Assembly: GCA_026997055.1 (NCBI GenBank)
Contig: JALWJU010000157.1
Coordinates: 1 to 6,891, forward strand
Source: Paracoccaceae bacterium
Lineage (GTDB): Bacteria > Pseudomonadota > Alphaproteobacteria > Rhodobacterales > Rhodobacteraceae
Direction: 5' to 3'
Length of the DNA stretch: 6,891 nt
Position numbers and translations under genes: made by a program. Position 1 is the stretch's first letter, and each line of letters opens with the position of its first letter. The notes under the pieces were generated by a model, which was given only the letters and a program-made list of their open reading frames with translations, did not search any database and was not told the DNA's origin. Of the stretch, positions 1 to 5,465 are shown one piece after another.

Positions 1-43
1 GGCCAGGCGCGCCAGCAGGGTGTCGCGGCTGGCGCGCCTGGCC
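1..43. repeat. perfect 15-bp inverted repeat inside the ABC-F coding region
   Basis: Positions 1-15 and 29-43 are exact reverse complements (arm GGCCAGGCGCGCCAG) with a 13-base loop. Each arm itself contains the 8-bp palindrome GGCGCGCC (6-13 and 31-38). On the plus strand the right arm is followed by TTTT (44-47), giving it a terminator-like look, but it lies within the reading frame of the Ala/Arg-rich tail of the minus-strand ABC-F gene. The left arm starts at base 1, so it may extend beyond the window. Confidence 0.6.
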
Positions 44-1653
44 TTTTCCGCGCGCGCCTTGTCCTTCTTCGCCTTCGCGCCCTCGCTGCCCGTATCGCTC
101 GCAAGCAGCAGGCGGCGATAGGCCTCGAGATCTTCCCTGTATTCACGCACCCGCCCGCCCGAGACCAGCCAGAGCCGGTCGGCGACCAGCCCCAGAAGGT
201 GCATGTCGTGGCTCACCAGCACCACCGCGCCCGGATAGGCATTGAGCGCCTCGATAAGCGCCTCGCGGCTCTCGATATCGAGGTGGTTGGTGGGCTCGTC
301 GAGGATCAGGAGGTGCGGCGCATCCAGCGTGGCCAAGAGCAGGGTGAGACGCGCCTTCTGCCCGCCCGAGAGGCGTGCGACCAGCGTCTCGGCCTGCCCG
401 GCCATGAGGCCGAAGCCCGAAAGGCGCGCGCGCAGGCGGGCTTCGGGCTCGTTCGGGCGCGCGCGGCGCAGGTGGTCGAGCGGGGTTTCGTCGCCGTGCA
501 GCACCTCCATCTGGTGCTGGGCGAAATAGCCGATCCTGAGCTTGCGCGCGCGCGTGATGCGCCCGCTCATGGGCTGAAGTTCGCCCGCGAGCAGCCTGGA
601 AAGGGTGGATTTCCCCTCGCCATTGCGCCCCAGCAGCGCGATCCGGTCGTCCTGGTCGATGCGCAGGCTGAGCCGGCTCAGCACCGCCCTTTCGCCATAG
701 CCCACCGACGCGCCTTCGAGGCGCAGGATCGGCGGGCTCAGCGCCTCGGGCTCGGGGAAGCCGAACGCACGCAGCGCCGCCTCGGAAGGGGTGGTGATGG
801 GCCTGAGCTTCTCGATCATCTTCAGGCGCGACTGCGCCTGCGCGGCCTTGGAGGCCTTGTAGCGGAAGCGCTCGACAAAGCTCTGCAGATGGGCGCGCCG
901 GGCCGCGATCCGGCGATTCTCGGCCTCGGCCACCGCCAGGCGCGCGGCCCGGGTCTCGGCAAAGCGGTCATAGGGGGTGTTGTAAAGGCTGAGCTTGCGA
1001 TCTTCGAGATGCAGGATCGCGCCCACCGCGCGATTGAGCAGGCCGCGGTCGTGGCTCACCACCAGCACCGTGTGCGGATAGCGCGCAAGGTAGCTCTCCA
1101 GCCACAGCGCGCCTTCGAGGTCGAGATAATTGGTCGGCTCGTCGAGCAGCAGGAGGTCCGGGCGGGCAAAGAGCACCGCCGCCAGCGCCACCCGCATCCG
1201 CCAGCCGCCGGAGAAATCGGCGCAGGGCAGGGCGTGCTGGCGGTCGTCAAAGCCCAGCCCCTTGAGGATCGTCGCCGCGCGCGCCTCGGCCGACCAGGCG
1301 TCGATATCGGCAAGGCGGGTCTGGATCTCGGCAATCCGCGCCCCGTCCTCGGCCGCTTCCGCCTCGGCCAGGAGTGCCGCGCGCTCGCTGTCGGCCGCAA
1401 GCACGGTGTCGAGCAGCGAGACCCGCGAAGCCGGCGCCTCCTGCGCCACGCCGCCGATGCGCGCGCCGCGCGGCAGCTCGATCTCGCCCCCCTCCAGCGC
1501 CAGCTCGCCCCGGATCAGGCGAAACAGCGTGGTCTTGCCGGTGCCGTTGCGCCCCACCAGGCCGACCTTGTGGCCCGCCGGAATCCGCGCACTGGCGCGC
1601 TCGAACAGCAGCCGCCCCTCGATGGCATAGGTGATGTCACGGATCGTCAGCAT
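1..1653 (-). CDS. ABC-F family ATPase, YheS/Uup-like (3' end beyond window)
   Basis: Soluble ATPase with two ABC domains in one chain and no membrane segments, as in the ABC-F family, whose members act on the ribosome rather than in transport. The frame is open for 551 codons from ATG 1653 to the window edge. Domain 1 has Walker A GRNGTGKTT (34-42), signature FSGGWRMR (147-154) and Walker B LLLLDEPT (167-174). Domain 2 has Walker A GRNGEGKST (342-350), signature LSGGQ (428-432) and Walker B with NHLD (448-459). Between them lies the basic helical linker (about 254-275, AHLQSFVERFRYKASKAAQ), which closely resembles E. coli YheS from memory. After domain 2 begins a Lys/Ala/Arg-rich tail, probably the C-terminal coiled coil; the stop codon is outside the window. 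A GGGGGAGG tract directly precedes the ATG, an unusually tight placement, although the MLTIRDITY start fits the family. The gene is divergent from ndk. Uup or another ABC-F subgroup is the alternative. Confidence 0.93.
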   Translation of the reverse strand, partial: MLTIRDITYAIEGRLLFERASARIPAGHKVGLVGRNGTGKTTLFRLIRGELALEGGEIELPRGARIGGVAQEAPASRVSLLDTVLAADSERAALLAEAEAAEDGARIAEIQTRLADIDAWSAEARAATILKGLGFDDRQHALPCADFSGGWRMRVALAAVLFARPDLLLLDEPTNYLDLEGALWLESYLARYPHTVLVVSHDRGLLNRAVGAILHLEDRKLSLYNTPYDRFAETRAARLAVAEAENRRIAARRAHLQSFVERFRYKASKAAQAQSRLKMIEKLRPITTPSEAALRAFGFPEPEALSPPILRLEGASVGYGERAVLSRLSLRIDQDDRIALLGRNGEGKSTLSRLLAGELQPMSGRITRARKLRIGYFAQHQMEVLHGDETPLDHLRRARPNEPEARLRARLSGFGLMAGQAETLVARLSGGQKARLTLLLATLDAPHLLILDEPTNHLDIESREALIEALNAYPGAVVLVSHDMHLLGLVADRLWLVSGGRVREYREDLEAYRRLLLASDTGSEGAKAKKDKARAEKARRASRDTLLARLA

Positions 1654-1695
1654 CCTCCCCCTCTGCCCGAGCGGGGCCTGCGCGTCAATCACCGC

Positions 1696-1722
1696 TTTTC
1701 AACCGCGCCCGCGCGTGCTAGG
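1696..1722 (+). promoter_or_regulatory. putative ndk promoter (TTTTC-N18-TAGG)
   Basis: TTTTC (1696-1700) and TAGG (1719-1722, within GTGCTAGG) are separated by 18 bases, a spacing that suits -35/-10 elements of GC-rich alphaproteobacteria. The same two words with the same 18-base gap occur before the cyclophilin gene (6731-6757). It would place the ndk transcript start near 1728-1732, leaving a leader of about 50 bases that holds a small CTTCA/TGAAG hairpin (1734-1749). Neither word is a textbook sigma-70 hexamer, so the call rests on the repeated pattern and its position. Confidence 0.4.
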
Positions 1723-1781
1723 CGGCGCCCATCCTTCACGCGCATGAAGCGCCGCACAGACGAAACCCAGACGAGGACAAC

Positions 1782-2204
1782 ATGGCCATCCAACGCACCT
1801 TTTCCATCATCAAGCCCGACGCCACCCGCCGCAACCTGACCGGCCAGATCATCGCCCGCCTCGAAGAGGCCGGCCTGCGCGTGGTCGCCAGCAAGCGCAT
1901 CCGCCTGACGCTGGAGCAGGCGCAGGAATTCTACGGCGTGCACAAGGACCGCCCCTTCTTCGACGAATTGTGCGAATTCATGACCTCCGAGCCCATCGTC
2001 GTACAGGTGCTCGAGGGCGAGGACGCGATCGCGAAGAACCGCGAAGTGATGGGCGCGACCAACCCGGAAGAGGCCGCCCCCGGCACCATCCGCCGCGATT
2101 TCGCCCTCTCTATCGGCGAAAACTCGGTCCACGGCTCCGACGGCCCGGACACCGCCGCCAAGGAAATCGCCTATTTCTTCTCCGGGCTCGAAATCGTCGG
2201 CTGA
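1782..2204 (+). CDS. ndk: nucleoside diphosphate kinase
   Basis: Cytoplasmic enzyme that moves the gamma-phosphate of ATP to NDPs through a phosphohistidine, balancing the NTP and dNTP pools. The 140-residue length is typical of the bacterial enzyme. The chain begins with the family strand RTFSIIKPDA, and the active-site histidine is H117 in NSVHGSD. The other residues expected to hold the nucleotide and phosphates are all present: K11, Y51, F59, R87, T93, R104 and N114. Start ATG 1782 is preceded by GAGGA (1773-1777), four bases away. The gene appears monocistronic: the ABC-F gene upstream diverges, and a strong hairpin follows 25 bases after the stop codon. The E. coli ndk leader is not recognisable. 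Identification is secure. Confidence 0.99.
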   Translation: MAIQRTFSIIKPDATRRNLTGQIIARLEEAGLRVVASKRIRLTLEQAQEFYGVHKDRPFFDELCEFMTSEPIVVQVLEGEDAIAKNREVMGATNPEEAAPGTIRRDFALSIGENSVHGSDGPDTAAKEIAYFFSGLEIVG

Positions 2205-2229
2205 GCCACGAAGGATACGAAAAGCGAGA

Positions 2230-2258
2230 GGGGGCGCACATCCTGCGCCCCCTTTCAT
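2230..2258. terminator. bidirectional rho-independent terminator between ndk and tctA
   Basis: A perfect 10-bp stem, AGGGGGCGCA (2230-2239) with TGCGCCCCCT (2245-2254), closes a five-base loop. On the plus strand it is followed by TTTCATCTT, and it is preceded by AAAAGCGAG, so a T-rich tract also follows on the minus strand. It lies 25 bases after the ndk stop and is well placed to end ndk transcription. For the tct operon it would act as a distal stop about 75 bases after tctA. The T tract is short and interrupted. Confidence 0.75.
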
Positions 2259-2272
2259 CTTGGCTCAAATAC

Positions 2273-2324
2273 TCCGGGGGTCCGGGGGCAGCGCCCCCGG
2301 CCACGAATTTTCTGCGAAAATTCG
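2273..2324. repeat. composite intergenic hairpin element (REP-like)
   Basis: Two further hairpins follow the terminator. The first is CCGGGGGC/GCCCCCGG (2282-2289 with 2293-2300, loop AGC), preceded by TACTCCGGGGGT, which is another G-run partly repeating the arm. The second is the AT-rich CGAATTTTC/GAAAATTCG (2304-2312 with 2316-2324, loop TGC), ending three bases before the tctA stop codon. From memory, GC-rich sequences of this form recur downstream of genes in Rhodobacterales genomes, which suggests a dispersed intergenic repeat. That cannot be confirmed from one copy. The element could also help protect the 3' end of the tct mRNA. Confidence 0.5.
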
Positions 2325-2327
2325 CCT

Positions 2328-3812
2328 CTACCCGGCCGCCTTGCCCGCCTTGTGCACATGCTTCCAGTAGGAATAGAGCGGCGGCACCAGCAGGGCGAGG
2401 ATGATCACCCACATCACCTTGGCGATGTTGCTGTCGAAGAAGATCCAGGGCGACCCCTTGCCGATGATCATTCCCTGGGAGAAACCGCCCTCCGCGATCG
2501 GTCCCAGGATCAGCCCGAGGATAAGCGCTTCCAGCGAATAGCCGAGCTTTTTCAGCACCAGCCCGCCGAGCGCGAAGGCGATCATCAGGTAGATGTCGAA
2601 GACCGAGTTGTTGAGCGCATAGGAGCCCAGCACCGCAAACGCCGCCACCACCGGCACCATGATCGCCGGGGGCACGAGCGCGATGCGCGCGAGATATGGC
2701 GCGAAGAACAGCCCCACCGCCAGGAACACGCCGTTTGCGACGAACAGCGAGATGATGAACGGATAGGTCCGGTCGGCATATTCGGTAAACAGGTCCGGTC
2801 CCGGGATCATCCCGTGGATGATGAAGGCCCCCATCAGCGCTGCGGCAACCGAATTGCCGGGGATTCCCAGCGTGATGGTCGGCACCAGCGAGCCGCCCAC
2901 GCAGCCATTGTTGCCCGCTTCGGCGGCGGCGATCCCCTCCGGGTTGCCCTTGCCGAAGAGCTCCTTTGTCTTCGAGATACGCTTGGAAAGGTTGTAGGAG
3001 ATGAAGGCGGCGATGGTCGCGCCTTCGCCCGGCAGGATGCCGATCAGCGTGCCGGTCCCGGCCCCGAGCCCCATATACTTGCCGATGCCACGGGGCAGTT
3101 TTTCGCCTTTCTGCTTCTTTTTCAGCGCCGAGGTGTCGATCTGGTGGCTTTTCTGCCCGGCCAGTTCCAGCATCTGTATCATCGAGAACAGCCCGATCAG
3201 CGCCGGCATGAAGTCGATCCCGTCATAGAGTTCGACCAGCCCCATCGTGTAGCGCAGGCTGCCGGACATGTCGTCGGTGCCGATGATGGCGATGATCATG
3301 CCCAGCACGCCTGCGATCAGCGCCTTGAGAAGCGAGGATTTCTCGTCGGCGATCGAGATGATCCCCGCAAGCCCCATCAGCGCCAGCAGGAAGGTCTCGG
3401 CCGGGCCGAAGGCCAGCGCCTGGCGGGCCAGAAAGGGGGCGAACAGAAGCAGGATGAAAACCGAGAAGGTCCCGCCTGCAAAGGAAGCGATGACCGAGGT
3501 CTTGAGCGCCAGCGGCGCGCGTCCGGCCCGGCTCATCGGATAGCCCTCGATGGCGGTGGCGACGGCTGCGGGCGTGCCCGGCGTATTGAGCAGGATCGCC
3601 GGAATCGAGCCGCCATACATGGCGCCCGCATAGATGCCGCCCAGAAGCATCAGCCCCATGGCCGGGTCCATCGTATAGGTAAACGGCACCAAGAGCCCCA
3701 CCGCCATGGTTGCCGTCAGTCCCGGCATCCCGCCGATGGCCACGCCGGCGAAGGCGCCGATGAAGATGGTCAGCAGCGCCCAGGGCGAAAACACGATCGC
3801 AAGATATTCCAT
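2328..3812 (-). CDS. tctA: tripartite tricarboxylate transporter, large membrane subunit TctA
   Basis: Large integral membrane subunit of a TTT-family importer, which takes up carboxylates from a periplasmic binding protein using an ion gradient. The protein has 494 residues, close to the usual 500, and is strongly hydrophobic, with about a dozen likely membrane segments. TctA signatures are clear: GGMPGLTATM (27-36), GGSIPAILLNTPGTP (67-81), the related second-half motif GILPGEGATIAAF (258-270), EGIAAAEAGNNG (292-303) and GGSLVPTITLGIPGN (306-320). The paired PG motifs reflect the internal duplication of the family. A basic cytoplasmic loop with KKKQKGEK lies at 231-238, and the C terminus is basic. 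Start ATG 3812 lies nine bases after the tctB stop, and its ribosome binding site (AGGGGG) overlaps that stop, so the two are probably translationally coupled. Substrate is unknown: citrate is the founding example, but other carboxylates are common in the family. Confidence 0.97.
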   Translation of the reverse strand: MEYLAIVFSPWALLTIFIGAFAGVAIGGMPGLTATMAVGLLVPFTYTMDPAMGLMLLGGIYAGAMYGGSIPAILLNTPGTPAAVATAIEGYPMSRAGRAPLALKTSVIASFAGGTFSVFILLLFAPFLARQALAFGPAETFLLALMGLAGIISIADEKSSLLKALIAGVLGMIIAIIGTDDMSGSLRYTMGLVELYDGIDFMPALIGLFSMIQMLELAGQKSHQIDTSALKKKQKGEKLPRGIGKYMGLGAGTGTLIGILPGEGATIAAFISYNLSKRISKTKELFGKGNPEGIAAAEAGNNGCVGGSLVPTITLGIPGNSVAAALMGAFIIHGMIPGPDLFTEYADRTYPFIISLFVANGVFLAVGLFFAPYLARIALVPPAIMVPVVAAFAVLGSYALNNSVFDIYLMIAFALGGLVLKKLGYSLEALILGLILGPIAEGGFSQGMIIGKGSPWIFFDSNIAKVMWVIILALLVPPLYSYWKHVHKAGKAAG

Positions 3813-3821
3813 TCCCGCCCC

Positions 3822-4268
3822 CTAGAAGATCTCGATTCCCGGCAGCCGCACCGAAAGAAGCTGCACGAATACCGCATAGACGAATCCCAGCACCCCCGCC
3901 GTGGTCAGTCCCAGAACCAGCGGGCGGCGATAGCCGAGGATCCAGCCGATTGCCGGGATGAAGATCGCTCCCGAGAGGTAGAATCCCAGCGGCTCGAAGG
4001 CGATGGCAAACAGCCCGAGCCCCAGGAGCAGGGCCAGGAAACGGCGGCGATTTCCGGTCAGCACCAGGATATCGCGCCCGTGATCGCGCACCAGCCCGAA
4101 TCCCAGCTGCGCCAGGCACAGCACGGCGATGAAAACGGCGAGGAAGCGTACATATTTGGCCGATGTCGATTGCGCGATGCCGGGATAATCGGCCGTGCTG
4201 CGATAGAGCAGCACGGCCATCAGGATAAAGACCGCGAGCAGGGCGCGGTCCGCCCATTTCTTCTGCAT
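3822..4268 (-). CDS. tctB: tripartite tricarboxylate transporter, small membrane subunit TctB
   Basis: Small membrane subunit that works with TctA; its exact role is poorly defined. The 148-residue length fits the family. Hydrophobic segments lie at roughly 8-23, 40-60, 77-91, 95-112 and 116-139; the two in the 77-112 region are close and may not both cross the membrane, since four spans are usual. The segment FEPLGFYLSGAIFIPAIGWILGYRR (91-115) and the ending LLSVRLPGIEIF resemble the TctB pattern of a conserved LGF..SG stretch followed by LGYRR. The protein is poorly conserved in general, so the position between tctC and tctA adds most of the confidence. ATG 4268 is 14 bases after the tctC stop, with a weak GGGA site six bases before it. 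The low strength of this site may hold TctB below TctC. Confidence 0.93.
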   Translation of the reverse strand: MQKKWADRALLAVFILMAVLLYRSTADYPGIAQSTSAKYVRFLAVFIAVLCLAQLGFGLVRDHGRDILVLTGNRRRFLALLLGLGLFAIAFEPLGFYLSGAIFIPAIGWILGYRRPLVLGLTTAGVLGFVYAVFVQLLSVRLPGIEIF

Positions 4269-4282
4269 CGGGCGTCCCGGGC

Positions 4283-5227
4283 TTACCAGGGCGCCTGGTC
4301 GTATACCGCCTGGGTCTGGGCCTGCAGATCGGTCAGATAGGCCAGATAGTCAGGTCCGGACATGGGCAGCAGGAAGATGTTGCCCTTGGCGGCATTGGCC
4401 TTGAATTCATCCGAGGCCATGATCTCGGCCAGCATGGAGTCGAGCTGCGACTGGATCTCGTCCGGGATGCCGGCGGGCGCAACGAAGCCGCGGGTCGCGC
4501 GCATCTGCACGTCATAGCCCTGCTCGAGCGCGGTGGGCATGTCGGGCAGGTTCGCATCGCGCTCTTCGGTGAGCATGGCGATGATGCGCGCATCGCCCGC
4601 CTTGTGCTGCTTGATCATCTGCGAGAGGTTCATGAAGGCCGCATCCACATGCCCGCCGAGGATCGCCGCCTTCTGCTCGGTCGAGCCCTTGGTCGGCAGC
4701 AGGTTGAAGGTCACGCCGGCAATGCTCTCGAACTGCTTGGCGGCGAGGAAGTCGTCGGAGCCGATGCCGTTTACCGCGACCGTCAGGCCGCTGGCGGCGG
4801 CGAGGTCGGCCATGTTCTTGATCGGGCTGTCGGCGGGCACGACGACGATGCCCGGATCCTGGGCGACGTTGCCCATGACATGGAAGCTGTCCAGCGTGTA
4901 CTGGGCGCGGCCCGAAACGATATGGGCGACCAGCTGCGGGGTGAAGTTCAGGCCGATCGTGTAGCCGTCGGCATCGGCCCGGGCGATGGCCTCGAAGCCC
5001 TTCTGGCCGCCGGAGCCGGGGACGTTCTGGATGACGAATTCAAAGCCCTCGTAATTCTTTTCGGCAAGCTCGGTGAACAGGCGCGCGGTGCGGTCGGTGG
5101 AGCCGCCGGCCTTGGAGGGCACGATGATGGTCACCGGCTGATCGGGATATTCCCCCGCCAGTGCCGCCGGTGCCGAGGCCAGGCCGAGGGCCAGCGCCAC
5201 AGAGGTGAAGATCGAGGCTTTGAACAT
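4283..5227 (-). CDS. tctC: tripartite tricarboxylate transporter, periplasmic solute-binding protein TctC (Bug family)
   Basis: Periplasmic receptor that captures the carboxylate substrate and delivers it to TctA/TctB. With ATG 5227 it has 314 residues, normal for the family. It begins with a Sec signal peptide (about 1-24, MFKASIF then a hydrophobic core ending APAALA, cleavage before GEYPDQP). Family motifs follow in order: VTIIVPSKAGGSTDRTAR (32-49), forming the first carboxylate-binding loop; NVPGSGGQKGFEAIARADADGYTIG (68-92); a hinge region around 150-190; and RGFVAPAGIPDEI (246-258). A longer frame opens at TTG 5305, but it would place 26 hydrophilic residues before the signal peptide. 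ATG 5227 also has a strong AAGGGAG (5234-5240) six bases upstream, so the shorter start is chosen. It is first in the tctCBA order, and binding proteins of this family are usually the most abundant product. The ligand cannot be predicted. Confidence 0.96.
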   Translation of the reverse strand: MFKASIFTSVALALGLASAPAALAGEYPDQPVTIIVPSKAGGSTDRTARLFTELAEKNYEGFEFVIQNVPGSGGQKGFEAIARADADGYTIGLNFTPQLVAHIVSGRAQYTLDSFHVMGNVAQDPGIVVVPADSPIKNMADLAAASGLTVAVNGIGSDDFLAAKQFESIAGVTFNLLPTKGSTEQKAAILGGHVDAAFMNLSQMIKQHKAGDARIIAMLTEERDANLPDMPTALEQGYDVQMRATRGFVAPAGIPDEIQSQLDSMLAEIMASDEFKANAAKGNIFLLPMSGPDYLAYLTDLQAQTQAVYDQAPW

Positions 5228-5394
5228 TGATTTCTCCCTTGTTGCAAGGGGTTGGCACGAGGCCCCCCTTGCGTTTTCTCCTGTTTGCCCGCGGCTTCGG
5301 CACAAGCGCCCGCTCCGCTACGCCATGGCGGGCCGTTGCAGGCCGCATCGCGCTCCCGAGCCCCGCCTGTGCCGCCATCTGCAGGGTGTCGCGT
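5228..5394 (-). promoter_or_regulatory. tctC 5' leader with a possible RBS-sequestering alternative hairpin
   Basis: About 160 bases probably transcribed ahead of tctC, with no supported gene. Three related words lie next to the start codon. On the minus strand, A is GCAAGGGG (5272-5265), B is CCCCTTGC (5251-5244), and C is CAAGGG (5241-5236), which is part of the ribosome binding site AAGGGAG. B can pair with A (8 bp, plus an inner GGC/GCC after a two-base bulge) and leave the site free. Or B can pair with C (6 bp, loop CAA) and cover it. Further upstream, ATGGCGG and CCGCCAT can also pair. The pairing is visible in the sequence; any regulatory role is inference, and it matches no riboswitch class I know. 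Confidence 0.4.
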
Positions 5395-5422
5395 ATCGTA
5401 ACAAGGTAAACGGAGCGGTCAA
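5395..5422 (-). promoter_or_regulatory. putative sigma-70 type promoter of the tctCBA operon
   Basis: On the minus strand TTGACC (5422-5417) is followed after 16 bases by TACGAT (5400-5395). This is a good match to -35 and -10 consensus for a GC-rich genome, with four of six bases matching at -10. It lies in an unusually AT-rich pocket starting 44 bases after the pgk stop, which suggests the tct operon has its own promoter rather than depending on pgk readthrough. Transcription would start near 5388. Confidence 0.55.
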
Positions 5423-5431
5423 CAGTTAATC

Positions 5432-5450
5432 GGGGCGCGCAAGCCGCCCC
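5432..5450 (-). terminator. weak hairpin after pgk, possible terminator
   Basis: On the minus strand GGGGCG (5450-5445) and CGCCCC (5437-5432) form a six-bp GC-only stem with a seven-base loop, 16 bases after the pgk stop codon. It is followed by GATTAACTGTT rather than a true T run, so termination would be inefficient or rho-dependent. The tctC promoter begins ten bases further on. Confidence 0.35.
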
Positions 5451-5465
5451 CGCACCGAAGCGGCC

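Noticed and set aside
199..1839. Plus-strand open frame of 546 codons
   Set aside because: It is antisense to the ABC-F gene, whose protein shows all the ATPase motifs. The plus-strand translation has no recognisable domain, is rich in Arg/Ala/Gln/His as expected from reading a GC-rich gene backwards, and overlaps ndk.
2352..4340. Plus-strand open frame of 662 codons, very long for a chance frame
   Set aside because: It lies antisense to tctA and tctB and ends inside tctC. Its His/Gln/Arg/Asp-rich translation is the mirror of membrane-protein codons in a high-GC genome. No ribosome binding site or domain supports it.
5228..5305. Longer tctC start at TTG 5305 and longer pgk start at 6692
   Set aside because: In both, the internal ATG has a strong ribosome binding site at the right distance and gives the family's normal N terminus: a signal peptide for TctC, and MGWKTLDD for Pgk.
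5040..5378. 112-codon minus-strand frame beginning in the tctC leader, a possible leader peptide
   Set aside because: It has no ribosome binding site, overlaps tctC by almost 190 bases out of frame, and encodes no recognisable sequence.
5395..5416. TCGTAACAAGGTAA (5396-5409) matches the conserved end of 16S rRNA
   Set aside because: The match is only 14 bases, with scattered matches after it, and the anti-Shine-Dalgarno CCTCC and flanking helices are missing. The segment is better explained as the spacer and -10 of the minus-strand tct promoter.
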